A stretch of 64,000 nt of DNA from Thalassotalea psychrophila (GCF_031583595.1 NZ_CP134145.1:1-64000); one strand, 5' to 3'. Shown: positions 13,935-24,670, numbered from the stretch's first letter. The notes: generated by a model from the letters alone, not told the origin. Program-made: numbers and translations.

Positions 13935-15386
13935 ATGCAGTATCGTAATATAACCCGAATTTTGGGCATGTTGGTAATGATCTTAAGTTCCACCATGTTA
14001 CCACCAGGCCTAGTTTCTCTTATTTATCGAGACGGTGGTGGTGTTGCTTTTATGACCGCATTTTTATTATGTTTAAGTGCCGGTTTTTTTGCATGGTATC
14101 CCAATCGTGATCAAAAAGGCGATTTAAGAGCTCGAGAAGGGTTTCTTATTGTTGTGCTGTTTTGGACAGTATTAGCTAGCTTCTCCTCCGTCCCTTTAAT
14201 GCTTACCGAAACCCCAAATTTATCGATAACTGATGCTTTCTTCGAATCATTCTCGGGCTTAACTACTACAGGGGCTACGATATTAACTAAGATTGACGGT
14301 TTGCCTCATGCGGTATTATGGTATCGCCAACAACTGCAATGGTTAGGCGGCATGGGTATCATCGTATTAGCTGTGGCAGTTTTGCCTATGTTAGGTGTTG
14401 GTGGTATGCAGTTATATCGCGCTGAAACACCAGGACCGGTGAAAGATTCAAAAATGACCCCGCGGATAGCGGATACCGCTAAGCACCTTTGGTATATTTA
14501 TCTATCACTAACCATTACCTGTGCACTGTGTTATTGGCTTGCCGGAATGTCTGGCTTTGATGCAATATCCCATTCGTTTTCAACAATAGCGATTGGTGGA
14601 TTTTCAACACACGATGCTTCTATGGGGTATTTTGATAGCACATTAATTAATATGATTTGTGTGTTTTTCTTAGTCGTTGCCGGTGTTAACTTTGCTTTGC
14701 ATTATACGGCATGGGCAAGTAAGAGTTTTAGAACCTATTTGTTTGATCCTGAATTCAAAACCTTTATCTCAATTCAACTTGTACTGACACTTATTTGTTT
14801 TTTTGCGTTACTTATTTATGGGGTAGAAAGTAATTATGAACAAGCCTTTGATGATGCTATTTTCCAAGCGGTTTCAATAAGTACGACAGCCGGTTTTGCG
14901 ACTACCGATTTTTCTCTTTGGCCGGCAATGTTACCAATACTACTTATCTTTGCTAGCTTTATCGGTGGATGTGCAGGTAGTACCGGTGGTGGTATGAAAG
15001 TTATGCGGGTGGTGTTGTTATACCTCCAAGGTATTCGTGAACTCAGTCGTCTAATTCACCCGAAAGCGATAATAACCATAAAGCTTGGTCGCAAAGCTCT
15101 ACCTGATAAAGTTGTTGATGCTATCTGGGGTTTTTTCTCTGCGTATGCGGCAATTTTTATTATCTGTATGGTGCTTTTAATGGCATCAGGTATCGATGAA
15201 ATCAGTGCATTCACTGCTGTAGCGGCTTGTTTAAATAACCTCGGACCTGGGTTGGGTGAAGTTGCGGCAAACTATTCCAGTATAAATGACTTTAGTAAAT
15301 GGGTTTTAATTATTGCGATGCTGTTTGGTCGACTGGAAATATTTACCTTGTTGGTACTCTTCATGCCAGCGTTTTGGAGAAACTAG
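13935..15386 (+). CDS. trkH: Trk potassium uptake system membrane subunit TrkH
   Basis: TrkH is the potassium-translocating inner-membrane subunit of the Trk system. The 483 residues contain about ten hydrophobic segments and four pore-loop selectivity elements, including SGLTTTGATIL near residue 110 and STTAGFATTDFS near residue 316. The cytoplasmic regulatory partner TrkA lies convergently downstream across a repeat-rich gap. The gene order yigZ-trkH is common in this class. Confidence 0.96.
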   Translation: MQYRNITRILGMLVMILSSTMLPPGLVSLIYRDGGGVAFMTAFLLCLSAGFFAWYPNRDQKGDLRAREGFLIVVLFWTVLASFSSVPLMLTETPNLSITDAFFESFSGLTTTGATILTKIDGLPHAVLWYRQQLQWLGGMGIIVLAVAVLPMLGVGGMQLYRAETPGPVKDSKMTPRIADTAKHLWYIYLSLTITCALCYWLAGMSGFDAISHSFSTIAIGGFSTHDASMGYFDSTLINMICVFFLVVAGVNFALHYTAWASKSFRTYLFDPEFKTFISIQLVLTLICFFALLIYGVESNYEQAFDDAIFQAVSISTTAGFATTDFSLWPAMLPILLIFASFIGGCAGSTGGGMKVMRVVLLYLQGIRELSRLIHPKAIITIKLGRKALPDKVVDAIWGFFSAYAAIFIICMVLLMASGIDEISAFTAVAACLNNLGPGLGEVAANYSSINDFSKWVLIIAMLFGRLEIFTLLVLFMPAFWRN

Positions 15387-15395
15387 CAACTTCTC

Positions 15396-15575
15396 TTGCC
15401 AACTTGTTGGCGTAGAGAAATGCGTATCCCGTACTTGTTACGGGATCTAAAGGTATATTGCCAACTTGTTGGTTTAGAGAAATGCGTGTCCCGTACTTGT
15501 TACGGGATCTAAAGGTATATTGCCAACTTGTTGGCGTAGAGAAATGCGTGTCCCGTACTTGTTACGGGATCTAAA
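15396..15575. repeat. Three tandem 62-bp repeats between trkH and trkA
   Basis: Units start at 15396, 15458 and 15520 with an exact 62-bp period and very few differences. Each contains the palindrome CCAACTTGTTGG and a hairpin ATCCCGTA-cttgt-TACGGGAT. The units lie between the converging ends of trkH and trkA and are not coding. The hairpins could fold in RNA, but no T tract follows them. Confidence 0.9.
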
Positions 15576-15659
15576 CCTACTTAGCAAACGCATTAGTAAG
15601 AAAACTGAGTAAGAGCGGAAAGAATATTCTTACACACCAAACCTAATAATAGTAAGCAG

Positions 15660-15796
15660 TCTTCCCGTGATGCTTTTTGCACGGGATCTCCCTGAGCGTG
15701 CTGCGGGTCTAAAAGAAACAAAATCGAATTTTTATAAGCACACTTTTACTGCAGGAGGTCCCCGATGTCGCTTGAGCTCCTCGAGGATGACGTGGT
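15660..15796. repeat. REP-like palindromic element after the 62-bp repeats
   Basis: The segment near 15668-15715 has a C-rich/G-rich run (GCACGGGATCTCCCTGAGCG). At 15752-15794 lies GAGGTCCCCGATGTCGCTT followed by CTCCTCGAGGATGACGTGG, the same palindrome type as near 6127 and 38806. The rest of the gap (15797-15877) shows nothing further. Confidence 0.6.
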
Positions 15797-15877
15797 TAAT
15801 TGTTTCTGAATATGCTGTGATACTTAAAATTTAACGTATCTGAAGGTATGCTTTTGCCGTTCAGGTTAAGCTCACCC

Positions 15878-17260
15878 TTAGAAAAATATAGCACTAACCG
15901 CAAACAGCTTCTCAACCTGATGAATATATTTCTTATCCACCAAAAATAAAATTACGTGATCGTCTGATTTTATTACTGTTGTTGAATGGGCTATTAATAC
16001 TTCATCACCCCTAACAATGGCACCAATAGTTGCACCAGGAGGTAATTTAATACCTTGAATTTCTCTTCCAATAACCTTCGATGACTGTTCATCACCATGA
16101 GCTACGGTTTCTACAGCTTCAGCAGCACCGCGACGCAAGCTGTAAGCGTTAACAATACCACCAGTTCTTACGTGAGTTAATAATGCAGATATAGTCGCTT
16201 GTTGTGGAGAAACGGCAATATCTAAATCAAGGATATTGCCATGAATAACATCGTGATAGGCATTACGTTGAATTAAGGCAATAGTTTTCTTAGCACCACA
16301 GCCTTTGGCTACCATTGAAGACATAATATTAGCTTCATCATCGTTAGTAACAGCAATAAATACATCTACTTGGTCTATATGCTCTTCAACCAATAGCTCT
16401 TTATCAGATGAGTCGCCGATAAACACTAACGAATTATTCAATTCATTCGATAACTTTTCAGCTCGTTTGGGATTACGCTCAATAATTTTAACTTGATAAT
16501 TTTTTTCAAGAATTTTAGCTAAACCGGAACCTATATGACCACCACCGGCAATCATTATGCTTTTGTAGGGAGCTTCAAGCTTTTGCAATTCACTCATAAC
16601 CGCACGAATATGCTTGGTTGCAGCAATGAAAAATACTTCATCATCAGCTTCAATAACGGTAGTGCCGAGAGGTCTGATAGGTTTACCTTTACGGTAGATT
16701 GCTGCCACTCGAGTATCTACATTCGGAATATGCTCTCGCAATGCAGAAAGGGCATGACCAACAAGTAAGCCACCATAGTAGGCACGGATACCAACTAAAG
16801 ATACTTTGCCGCCGGCAAACTCTCGAACTTGTAAAGCGCCAGGGTAATCAATTAAACGGGCAATATCTTTAGTTACTAATTGCTCAGGTGCAATAACAAA
16901 GTCAACGGGAATATCTTGATTATGAAAAAGAACTTTTTCATGTTTTAAAATTTCTTCTGAACGAATACGAGCAATTTTTGTTGGCGTGCTAAATAATGAA
17001 AACGCAATTTGGCAAGCTAACATGTTAGTTGCGTCATCGCTGGTTACAGCGATTAGCATATCAGCATCTTCAGCGCCTGCTTTTGCTAACACATCAGGAT
17101 GGCTACCAAAACCAGTAACCACTTGTAGATCAAACTTATCTTGCAGTTCGTGCAATTTATTGGTGTCAGTATCAACTAGAGTGATCTCGTGCTCACCCAC
17201 CAGGTTTTCAGCTAGTGTTCCGCCAACTTGTCCCGCACCTAAAATGATGATCTTTTTCAT
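15878..17260 (-). CDS. trkA: Trk system potassium uptake protein TrkA
   Basis: TrkA is the peripheral NAD(H)-binding regulatory subunit that gates TrkH. The 460-residue protein has two tandem RCK repeats. The first Rossmann motif is [16 protein letters not shown] at the N-terminus and the second is [17 protein letters not shown] near residue 233. Each is followed by a TrkA_C domain. It lies downstream of rsmB, fmt and def on the same strand, as in many gammaproteobacteria, and converges on its partner trkH. Confidence 0.97.
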   Translation of the reverse strand: MKKIIILGAGQVGGTLAENLVGEHEITLVDTDTNKLHELQDKFDLQVVTGFGSHPDVLAKAGAEDADMLIAVTSDDATNMLACQIAFSLFSTPTKIARIRSEEILKHEKVLFHNQDIPVDFVIAPEQLVTKDIARLIDYPGALQVREFAGGKVSLVGIRAYYGGLLVGHALSALREHIPNVDTRVAAIYRKGKPIRPLGTTVIEADDEVFFIAATKHIRAVMSELQKLEAPYKSIMIAGGGHIGSGLAKILEKNYQVKIIERNPKRAEKLSNELNNSLVFIGDSSDKELLVEEHIDQVDVFIAVTNDDEANIMSSMVAKGCGAKKTIALIQRNAYHDVIHGNILDLDIAVSPQQATISALLTHVRTGGIVNAYSLRRGAAEAVETVAHGDEQSSKVIGREIQGIKLPPGATIGAIVRGDEVLIAHSTTVIKSDDHVILFLVDKKYIHQVEKLFAVSAIFF

Positions 17261-17350
17261 TAATTTTTAACTACTTAAAACTATTATTGTTTTTATCTAC
17301 GCATCGTTTGTGATGATAATTAAATCAGTTTTTATACTGCTATGTTTAAC

Positions 17351-18646
17351 TTAGCACTTTTTACTGAGTTTGGCATAATAAAAGCCATCCATTGAATTAT
17401 CGCCTGGTAATATTTGCCAATCATTGCTGTGTTCAGTTAAAGCTAAAGGTTCTAATACTGCATCAGGCGTATCAGTGATAAACTTTTCTATTTGTTGGCA
17501 ATTTTCTTCTGGCAAGATTGAGCAGGTGGCATAAATCATCGTACCACCTGGTTTTAATAACGCCCAAATGGCGTTAAGTATCTGTTTTTGCAATATAACT
17601 AAGGCATCAATATCTGTTGCTCGTCTTAGCCATTTTATATCTGGATTTTTTCTGATCACACCAGTGCCTGAGCAGGGAGCATCGAGTAAAATTCGATCAA
17701 ATAATTCACCATCAAACCATTGCTCTGGATTTGCCGCATCACCAGCAATGACTTTTGCATTTAAGCCCAAACGAGTTAGATTTTCATTTACCCGAACGAG
17801 TCTCGACTCTTCAACATCAATTGCTGTCATCGCTTTAATATTAGGTGCAAGCTCAAGTATGTGGCAGGTTTTACCGCCAGGTGCGGCGCAACAATCTAAA
17901 ACATTATCGTCAGATTGAGCATTTAATAGCGGCGCAGCCATTTGTGCCGCACCATCTTGGACCGACACCCAGCCATCTTCAAAGTGTGGCAGCTTAGTAA
18001 CATCGGTTGCTTGCTCTAATAAAATAGCCTGGCTTAATGGATCAACTTGCAGAACAACGACTTCTTGTTCTGCTAATAAACTAAGGTAATTTTCAATAGT
18101 TGATTTTTGTTGATTTACTCGAAGCCACATAGGTGGTCGTTGTAGGTTCTGCTCAAGAATATTCTGCCAATTATCTGGGTAAGCAGCTTTAATTTTGTTA
18201 ATAAACCAACCCGGGTGGTTGTAACGTACAGGATCCGGTAATTGTTCAATATTTTCTAGTTCTGGATCTCGCTGGTAACTACGTAAAACAGCATTAATCA
18301 TGCCTTTTAAGTGACGGTTTTTTAATATGGCGGTAGCAGCAACAGTTTCTGCTACTGCGGCATGATCAGGAATGCGGGTAAATTTTATTTGATAAATACC
18401 CACCATCATTAAAAAATGGAACACTCGTTGTTTGCCAGTTAATGGCTTCTTAACAAAGCGGCGTACATGTTGTTCAAGTTCAGGCAGATAACGCAGCACG
18501 CCATAGCAGAGCTCTTGTAGTAAGCCTTTATCTTTTCCTGACTCAATCAACAATTGTTGTTTTGGTAATTCGTCAGACAGAGAGCGACCTTGGTCAACAA
18601 CAGCATAAAGACAACGGGCAGCAAGGGCTCTAACATTTTTACTCAT
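17351..18646 (-). CDS. rsmB: 16S rRNA m5C967 methyltransferase RsmB
   Basis: RsmB methylates C967 of 16S rRNA using S-adenosylmethionine. An N-terminal NusB-like RNA-binding domain (about residues 1-140) precedes the methyltransferase domain. That domain has the SAM motif [29 protein letters not shown] with the structural cysteine, and [10 protein letters not shown] with the catalytic cysteine. The ATG at 18646 overlaps the fmt stop in the sequence ATGAGTAA, which argues for translational coupling and against the longer start at 18664. Confidence 0.95.
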   Translation of the reverse strand: MSKNVRALAARCLYAVVDQGRSLSDELPKQQLLIESGKDKGLLQELCYGVLRYLPELEQHVRRFVKKPLTGKQRVFHFLMMVGIYQIKFTRIPDHAAVAETVAATAILKNRHLKGMINAVLRSYQRDPELENIEQLPDPVRYNHPGWFINKIKAAYPDNWQNILEQNLQRPPMWLRVNQQKSTIENYLSLLAEQEVVVLQVDPLSQAILLEQATDVTKLPHFEDGWVSVQDGAAQMAAPLLNAQSDDNVLDCCAAPGGKTCHILELAPNIKAMTAIDVEESRLVRVNENLTRLGLNAKVIAGDAANPEQWFDGELFDRILLDAPCSGTGVIRKNPDIKWLRRATDIDALVILQKQILNAIWALLKPGGTMIYATCSILPEENCQQIEKFITDTPDAVLEPLALTEHSNDWQILPGDNSMDGFYYAKLSKKC

Positions 18647-19625
18647 TAGTTGTATCCACAGCATTGCCTGTTATTAGGTTGTCAACGATAAACCAATCTG
18701 CACGACCATTTAAAATATCTGCTACAGCTAAAGCTTTCTTCCCTGGTAATTGTAAGCTTGTCAGTTTCAAACAACCTTGTCCTGTTGCTACTGTTATTCC
18801 TGTTTTATCAACATGAACGATTGTGCCAGCAGGTTTGTTTGATTCTGTAGTTAAAGGCTGTGCTTGCCACACTTTAATGCGGTGTTCTTTACCGTTATCA
18901 TTAAAGGTGATTTGTGCAAACGGCCAAGGTTGGTATGCACGAATTTTTCTATCTAGAATTTCTGCGCTCAATGACCAATCGAGTTCGGCTTCATCTTTAC
19001 TTAACTTTTTAGCGTAGTTTGCTAAGTTGTTGTCTTGAGGTTTTGCAGTGTGGGTGCCAAGAGCCATTTGATTCATAGTTTCCAAAAGAGCTTTAGGGCC
19101 TAACAATGCAAGCTTTTCGTAAAGAGTTGCGCTGGTATCAATATTGGTAATAGGGCAGCTGGCTGTTAATAACATAGCACCTGTATCTAAACCTTTATCC
19201 ATCTGCATAATGGTAACGCCAGTTTCATTGTCACCCATCTCTAGGGATCGCTGAATAGGTGCCGCACCGCGCCAACGAGGCAATAACGAACCATGCACAT
19301 TAACACAGCCTAATTTAGGTGTATCCAATATTACTTGCGGTAAAAGTAACCCGTAAGCAACCACCACCATCACATCCGCTTGGTAATTATTCAAAGTAAG
19401 CTGTTCAGTTTCATTTTTAAAATTAAGTGGCTGCTCAACTGGGATGTTGTGTTCAAGAGCAAGCTGTTTGACAGCACAAGCCGTTAGCTTTTTGCCTCTA
19501 CCCGCAGGTTTATCTTGTGGGCAATAAACTGCTTTAACATTATGCTTAGAATCAATTAACGCTTGTAAGTGTTCTGCAGCAAAGTGCGGTGTGCCGGCAA
19601 AAATAATATCTAATGGTTTTGACAA
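18639..19625 (-). CDS. fmt: Methionyl-tRNA formyltransferase
   Basis: This enzyme formylates initiator Met-tRNA using 10-formyl-tetrahydrofolate. The formyltransferase domain contains [19 protein letters not shown] and the [14 protein letters not shown] motif, and a C-terminal OB-fold domain follows. At 328 residues it is of normal length. It lies 9 bp downstream of def, the deformylase that removes the same formyl group, and overlaps the rsmB start by 8 bases. Confidence 0.97.
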   Translation of the reverse strand: MSKPLDIIFAGTPHFAAEHLQALIDSKHNVKAVYCPQDKPAGRGKKLTACAVKQLALEHNIPVEQPLNFKNETEQLTLNNYQADVMVVVAYGLLLPQVILDTPKLGCVNVHGSLLPRWRGAAPIQRSLEMGDNETGVTIMQMDKGLDTGAMLLTASCPITNIDTSATLYEKLALLGPKALLETMNQMALGTHTAKPQDNNLANYAKKLSKDEAELDWSLSAEILDRKIRAYQPWPFAQITFNDNGKEHRIKVWQAQPLTTESNKPAGTIVHVDKTGITVATGQGCLKLTSLQLPGKKALAVADILNGRADWFIVDNLITGNAVDTTNE

Positions 19626-19634
19626 GGTAATTTC

Positions 19635-20147
19635 CTAAGCTTTCGCTTCTAAACGAGCTGCTTTTTCTAATTTAGTTTTAATTCGTTGACGCTTTAGTGG
19701 TGACAAATAGTCAATAAATAAGACACCTTGTAAATGATCTAACTCATGTTGAATACAAATAGCGAGAAGTTCACTTGCCTGTAAAGAAAACTCTTTTCCT
19801 TGAGCATCTAACGCCGTTACTGTTACTTCAGTGTTGCGATCAACTTTTGCGTAGGTACCTGGAACAGATAAACAACCTTCTTCGTTTATCATTATTTCAC
19901 CACTTTTTTCAGTGATAACAGGGTTAATTAATACTAATGGTTCAGACTTATCGTCGGAAACATCGATTACTACAATACGTTGATGGATATTTACTTGTGT
20001 AGCAGCAAGCCCCACACCGTTTTCGTCGTACATGGTTTCAAACATGTCTTCGGTAATTTTTCTAATGTCATCATTGACTTCGGTTACTTCATTAGCAACC
20101 GTTTTTAGGCGTTCATCTGGAAAGCGTAGTACATTTAAAATAGTCAT
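19635..20147 (-). CDS. def: Peptide deformylase
   Basis: This metallo-hydrolase removes the N-formyl group from nascent proteins. All three family motifs are present: [10 protein letters not shown] at 44-53, EGCLSVPG with metal ligand C92, and QHELDHLQG with ligands H134 and H138 and catalytic E135. The 170 residues match the usual size. It is the first gene of the leftward def-fmt-rsmB-trkA group and is divergent from the LysM gene. Confidence 0.97.
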   Translation of the reverse strand: MTILNVLRFPDERLKTVANEVTEVNDDIRKITEDMFETMYDENGVGLAATQVNIHQRIVVIDVSDDKSEPLVLINPVITEKSGEIMINEEGCLSVPGTYAKVDRNTEVTVTALDAQGKEFSLQASELLAICIQHELDHLQGVLFIDYLSPLKRQRIKTKLEKAARLEAKA

Positions 20148-20296
20148 AATATTTGCAAAACAATTAGCGATAATTGATATAGAGTGTTATGTTTTAATTT
20201 TAGCCATTATTTTCTAGTAATAATAGGGCTTTATACTCAGCAAGTAGAATTATCTGCTTACAGAGGCAGTAAATTGCTTGAAATGGACCAATCAGC

Positions 20297-21394
20297 ATGT
20301 ATAAAAAAATACTAATAACAATATTTTGCTTGTTTACATCATTACTTGTCTTAGCTGACGAGTTGCAAATTAAAGATGATGCTCCGAAAACCTATGTAGT
20401 CAAAAAAGGCGACACTCTATGGGATATTTCTGGAATTTTCTTAAATGAACCTTGGTTATGGCCAAAGCTGTGGCGGATGAATCCTGAAATAAATAACCCC
20501 CATTTAATTTATCCAGGCGATGAATTGCGTCTTGTTTATGATGAAAATGGTCAACCAATGTTGGTTAAGGGAAAGCCTGAGTTAAAATGGTCACCAAAAG
20601 GTAGGAAAACTTTAAAAGATAGTAACCCTATTACTATTTTACCGCTTGAACACTTGGCCCCTTATTTAAACTATTCAACAGTACTTAGCCAAGCTGAAAT
20701 TGACACGTCACCTTATATTTTAGGTGGTGATGAAAAATATAAATCCAACATGGAAGGCGCTAAACTTTATATTAAGGGTGAGTTAAAAGCCGGCCAGAAC
20801 TACGCAATATACCATAAAGGCGATGAGATATTAGATCCTGAAAGCAAAGAGCATTTAGGTTATTACGCTATACTAGTTGGTACTGCAAAAGGAATAAGAA
20901 CAGGTAATCTTGAAAACAAAGAACCTTCTACGGCATTTTTAGAGTCATCTAAACGAGAAGTTAGAGCAGGGGATATCGTTGTAGAGGTTAATGAAGGACA
21001 GCTTTTACCATCCTTTTATGCGATGCAAACAGTTAAAGATAAAGAGCTACAGGCTCGTATGATCAGTTCATATAACCTAACTCGAGAGTTTGGCAAGTTT
21101 GAAGTAGTGTTATTAAATAAAGGCGCTAACCATCAGTTGAACATGGGGGAAGTTTACGCAATTAATCGTCAAAGCCCTGATGTTATCGAAACTGCAGATG
21201 GCCCTGTTTATAAAGAAGATGCATCTTTCTGGTATCGTTTAACACGTCCAAACGATAGTGATAAACATATTAGTATGCCAATGGAGAATATTGGTCACTT
21301 AATGGTGTTTAAGGTTATGGAAAAAACCAGCTACGCTATTGTGTTATCAACAACTAAATCAGTTCGTATTGAAGATTATGTAAGCGCCCCATAA
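20297..21394 (+). CDS. LysM-domain cell-envelope protein
   Basis: A signal peptide (about residues 1-20, ending near LVLADE) precedes a single LysM domain at about 31-80 (YVVKKGDTLWDIS and HLIYPGDELRLV), which normally binds peptidoglycan. The remaining 280 residues form a conserved C-terminal region without a motif that I recognise. Proteins of this design are regularly found between def and dprA in gammaproteobacteria. It is probably periplasmic and envelope-associated. Its precise function is unknown. Confidence 0.9.
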   Translation: MYKKILITIFCLFTSLLVLADELQIKDDAPKTYVVKKGDTLWDISGIFLNEPWLWPKLWRMNPEINNPHLIYPGDELRLVYDENGQPMLVKGKPELKWSPKGRKTLKDSNPITILPLEHLAPYLNYSTVLSQAEIDTSPYILGGDEKYKSNMEGAKLYIKGELKAGQNYAIYHKGDEILDPESKEHLGYYAILVGTAKGIRTGNLENKEPSTAFLESSKREVRAGDIVVEVNEGQLLPSFYAMQTVKDKELQARMISSYNLTREFGKFEVVLLNKGANHQLNMGEVYAINRQSPDVIETADGPVYKEDASFWYRLTRPNDSDKHISMPMENIGHLMVFKVMEKTSYAIVLSTTKSVRIEDYVSAP

Positions 21395-21456
21395 TGAGGC
21401 CATAACAACAATAATACTAACCCTTTTTGTGTGGTATATTTCTTAAGGATGAGAAT

Positions 21457-22572
21457 ATGTCAGAACAATTATCTAATGCCCATTATTGGCTGGCGTGGAA
21501 ATTAATCCCACGCTTAGCCAGCAATATCAAAATCAATCTGCTTAATGAATTTGGCTTGGCCAAGTTTTTTCAACTTTCAAAAAGTGCACTAACAAGCTTT
21601 GGTCTGAATCAGGCTCAAACTACAGCTATTTGCCAGCCAAACTGGTCAAGAATCAATGCTGTTATTTCCTGTTGCCAGCAATATCAAATAACAATTATTG
21701 GTATACAGAATAAATATTATCCCGAGCTGTTAAAACAAACAGAAAATCCACCTATATTGCTTTTTGGTCAAGGTAACCTCAGTCTATTAAACCAAAAACA
21801 GTTAGCCATGGTTGGCTCTCGCTCTGCTACCCTCAGCGCGCGGGAGTCAGCTAAAAAGTTTGCCTATCAACTATCTTCAGAAAACATTGTTATTACTTCA
21901 GGGTTGGCGTTAGGGATCGACTCGGCTGCACATCAAGGAGCATTACTGGCTGAAAAGTCGACCATAGCTGTCGTAGGCACTGGTTTAGATATTGTTTATC
22001 CTGCTCGTAACAAGCCATTAGCAAAAGACATACTCGCCTGTGATGGCGCTATTATAAGTGAATATTTACCTGGGACTAGGCCAAATCCAGGGTGTTTTCC
22101 AAAGCGGAATCGCATTATTACCGGTATGAGCCTCGGGGTTTTTGTCATTGAGGCGCAACTCAAAAGTGGGTCATTGATATCGGCAAGAATGGCAATAGAA
22201 CAAAACCGTGAAGTCTTTGCCATGCCAGGAGCAATTAATAATCCGCAAAGTAAAGGTTGTCATAGTTTAATAAAACAAGGAGCAACTTTAGTAGATGAAG
22301 TAGAGGATATTTTATTTTTGTTAGATCTCCCCTCTACATCTGGTCTGTATAAAGGAGAGGCCAAAAGAGAACAAAAAAAACACCAAAAAAGTGACCAACA
22401 AGACTTGTTTATCGATCCATTGTTGCGTAGTGTGGATTATGAAACTACTTCCGTAGACACGGTAGTTTCTCGGAGTCAGCTTCCCACAGAGGAAGTCTTA
22501 ACCCGATTGATGACGCTAGAGCTTAGAGGTCTGGTAACTGCGGTACCGGGAGGCTATATCAAATTGAACTAA
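21457..22572 (+). CDS. dprA: DNA-processing protein DprA
   Basis: DprA (Smf) binds single-stranded DNA and loads RecA during natural transformation. The Rossmann-like core has MVGSRSATLSARESAKKFA and SGLALGIDSAAHQGALL. A small C-terminal winged-helix domain follows a linker of about 50 residues. I chose the ATG at 21457 because an AAGGA site lies 8-9 bases upstream; the ORF is open from 21427. smg follows 43 bp downstream on the same strand. Confidence 0.95.
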   Translation: MSEQLSNAHYWLAWKLIPRLASNIKINLLNEFGLAKFFQLSKSALTSFGLNQAQTTAICQPNWSRINAVISCCQQYQITIIGIQNKYYPELLKQTENPPILLFGQGNLSLLNQKQLAMVGSRSATLSARESAKKFAYQLSSENIVITSGLALGIDSAAHQGALLAEKSTIAVVGTGLDIVYPARNKPLAKDILACDGAIISEYLPGTRPNPGCFPKRNRIITGMSLGVFVIEAQLKSGSLISARMAIEQNREVFAMPGAINNPQSKGCHSLIKQGATLVDEVEDILFLLDLPSTSGLYKGEAKREQKKHQKSDQQDLFIDPLLRSVDYETTSVDTVVSRSQLPTEEVLTRLMTLELRGLVTAVPGGYIKLN

Positions 22573-22615
22573 AACAATAAATTGAATAAGTTCAATCACT
22601 TAAAAGGGGCTAGTT

Positions 22616-23089
22616 ATGTTCGATATTCTTATGTACCTTTTTGAAAACTATATCCACAGCGAAGCTGAGGTAATGGTAGATCATGATCTACTTACTGATG
22701 AATTAACCCGTGCTGGTTTCCATCAAGACGAGATCTATAAAGCTCTATCATGGTTAGAAAAACTGGCTGCGCTACAAAATACAGACGCATACCCATACCT
22801 TACCCGCAGACCGGGTACATCGGTACGTATTTACACTCCTGAAGAAACTCGCTTTCTAGATGTTGAATGCCGAGGATTTCTAATGTTTTTAGAGCAGGTG
22901 AATGTACTTGATTTCACTACCCGTGAAATGGTTGTAGATCGTGTCATGGAGCTTGATACCAAAGACTTTAATATTGATGATTTAAAGTGGGTAGTGCTAA
23001 TGGTGTTGTTTAATGTGCCTGGTAAAGAGTCAGCATATTCACAAATGGAAGATTTAATCTTTGATGAATGTGAAGGTCCGCTGCACTAA
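22616..23089 (+). CDS. smg: Smg family protein (DUF494)
   Basis: This small acidic cytoplasmic protein of 157 residues starts [18 protein letters not shown], which is diagnostic of the family. Its function is unknown. It sits in the conserved dprA-smg-yrdD order. A strong AAAAGGGG ribosome binding site lies just upstream of the ATG. Confidence 0.94.
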   Translation: MFDILMYLFENYIHSEAEVMVDHDLLTDELTRAGFHQDEIYKALSWLEKLAALQNTDAYPYLTRRPGTSVRIYTPEETRFLDVECRGFLMFLEQVNVLDFTTREMVVDRVMELDTKDFNIDDLKWVVLMVLFNVPGKESAYSQMEDLIFDECEGPLH

Positions 23090-23166
23090 CTAGCTTTGTT
23101 AAAATTACATTTGCTTAAAAAAATCGCTATTTTTATGTCATAATATCCGTTCTTAACGGAGTTTTT

Positions 23167-23733
23167 ATGACTAAAGATAGCAAACCATTATTTTCTCAAC
23201 ACGAACACGCTCTGGAAAAAGCCTATGAGGTATGTCCAGAATGTGGCAGTGAACTTGCCGTAAAAAATTCTAAAGCTGGCGCATTTCTTGGGTGTGTAAG
23301 CTATCCAACGTGTAATTATACTCGACCGGTAGTTGAACAAGAAAAATTTGAAACACAAATGTTGGCTGGTAGCCAGTGCCCTAAATGTTCTAGCGAACTT
23401 GCTGTTAAACAAGGTCGATACGGGCTATTTATTGGTTGTAGTAACTTTCCTGAATGTCATCACATTGAAGAAATGAATCAATATGATGATCTTGATGTAA
23501 AATGTCCTGAATGTAACAAAGGGCAACTACAAGAAAAGATGAACCGACAAGGCAAAACTTTTTACAGCTGTGACAGCTATCCTAAATGTAAATATATTCT
23601 TAATTACAAACCCGTAACTGAAGCATGCCCCAAATGCGGTTGGAAGGTTATGGTGCAAAGAAAAATGTCCGGTGAAAATGTATTATTTTGTCCGCAAAAA
23701 AAGTGCAGTCACAAGATAAAATCATTATACTAG
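23167..23733 (+). CDS. yrdD: Topoisomerase-type zinc-finger protein (YrdD family)
   Basis: The protein consists of four consecutive C4 zinc ribbons resembling the C-terminal DNA-binding modules of topoisomerase I. Each module begins with CPxC, or its variant in the fourth copy (CPECGSELAV, CPKCSSELAV, CPECNKGQLQ, CPKCGWKVMV), and ends with a second cysteine pair. It has no catalytic topoisomerase domain. Binding of single-stranded nucleic acid is the likely activity by homology. The locus dprA-smg-yrdD-tsaC-aroE is conserved in gammaproteobacteria. Here yrdD is separated from tsaC by purE and an acyl-CoA ligase. Confidence 0.92.
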   Translation: MTKDSKPLFSQHEHALEKAYEVCPECGSELAVKNSKAGAFLGCVSYPTCNYTRPVVEQEKFETQMLAGSQCPKCSSELAVKQGRYGLFIGCSNFPECHHIEEMNQYDDLDVKCPECNKGQLQEKMNRQGKTFYSCDSYPKCKYILNYKPVTEACPKCGWKVMVQRKMSGENVLFCPQKKCSHKIKSLY

Positions 23734-23774
23734 CAATCCAGTTAACTACTGCGATTAAGTAGATTGGTATAAGT

Positions 23775-23810
23775 ATTTGATATGTAAAGGTTTAACTTTA
23801 TATATCAAAT
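23775..23810. other. Long inverted repeat between yrdD and purE
   Basis: ATTTGATATGTAAAG and CTTTATATATCAAAT form a 15-bp stem with one mismatch around a short GTTTAA-type loop, about 30 bp before purE. It could be a terminator for yrdD without a clear T run, or a leader hairpin of purE. Confidence 0.5.
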
Positions 23811-23841
23811 ATTTATTAAACTTAAACTTTGAGAGAAAACT

Positions 23842-24345
23842 ATGTCATCAACATTCGTTGCTATTTTAATGGGCTCAGATTCTGACCTTCCTGTAATGCA
23901 GTCAACTATCGACGTATTAAAAACGTTTGAAATTGATTGTGAAGTTCGTGTGCGCTCGGCTCACCGTACTCCAGATGCTGCTAAAGCTTACGTAAAAGAT
24001 GCTGAAGAGCGTGGTTGTAAGGTATTTATTTGTGCTGCAGGTTTAGCTGCTCACTTAGCAGGTGCTGTTGCCGGTATGACAACTCGCCCGGTAATTGGTG
24101 TTCCAGTAGATAATGGCCCACTACAAGGTCACGATGCATTATTATCAACCGTGATGATGCCTGGCGGTATTCCAGTAGCAACTGTTGCAATTGGTAAAGC
24201 AGGTGCTAAAAATGCGGGTTACTTAGCTGCGCAAATTTTAGGTGTAGCTGATCAAAGTATTGCCGATAAAGTTAAAGCTGAACGCGCTGCTAACGCTGTC
24301 GCACTTCTTGCAAAAGACGAAGCAATGCAAGCTAAATTAGGTTAA
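23842..24345 (+). CDS. purE: N5-carboxyaminoimidazole ribonucleotide mutase PurE
   Basis: PurE converts N5-CAIR to CAIR in purine synthesis. The 167-residue protein shows GSDSDLPVMQ near the N-terminus, the SAHRTP motif with the conserved histidine, and MMPGGIPVATVAIG, which fits class I enzymes. Class I PurE normally needs PurK, yet no purK follows; the gene must be elsewhere or purE is unlinked here. An intrinsic terminator follows directly. Confidence 0.95.
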   Translation: MSSTFVAILMGSDSDLPVMQSTIDVLKTFEIDCEVRVRSAHRTPDAAKAYVKDAEERGCKVFICAAGLAAHLAGAVAGMTTRPVIGVPVDNGPLQGHDALLSTVMMPGGIPVATVAIGKAGAKNAGYLAAQILGVADQSIADKVKAERAANAVALLAKDEAMQAKLG

Positions 24346-24378
24346 TAATTTAACCTAAAATTAAAATTAAAATTTATG

Positions 24379-24409
24379 AAAGGCTCGAATTTATTCGGGC
24401 CTTTTTTTA
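24379..24409 (+). terminator. Intrinsic terminator after purE
   Basis: A 12-bp stem AAAGGCTCGAAT/ATTCGGGCCTTT with a two-base central loop (so effectively a slightly shorter stem) leads into a seven-T run. Confidence 0.9.
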
Positions 24410-24410
24410 C

Positions 24411-24670
24411 TTCAGGGATGAAGGAATGCAAATCGCCATGGATGGCAATAGATTTGTAAACTCAGGGATGAAGGAATGCAAATCGCCATGGATGGCAATA
24501 GATTTGTAAACTCAGGGATGACCATTTTTATCACATCCATGTGAAAATGGCATACGTTACATCCTGTAAAAAAAGGAATGCAAATCGCCATGGACCGCTC
24601 CTACGCATCCATGCGTTCGCGGCATACTCAACTTCCATGTTGAAAACGGCAATAGATTTGTAAACTCACG
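24411..24670. repeat. Tandem 50-bp repeats and an expanded third unit downstream of purE
   Basis: Units 24411-24460 and 24461-24510 are practically identical, each holding AATGCAAATCGCCATGGATG and ending GATTTGTAAA. A third, expanded unit runs from 24511 to about 24670 and carries inserted palindromic pieces (CACATCCATGTG, CATCCATGCG, CAACTTCCATGTTG). The same words recur in reverse orientation at 63445-63577. The rest of the gap to 24782 holds the likely promoter of the acyl-CoA ligase. Confidence 0.85.

Noticed and set aside
15396..15575. 62-bp repeats as a CRISPR array
   Set aside because: There is no variable spacer; the complete 62-bp period is conserved.
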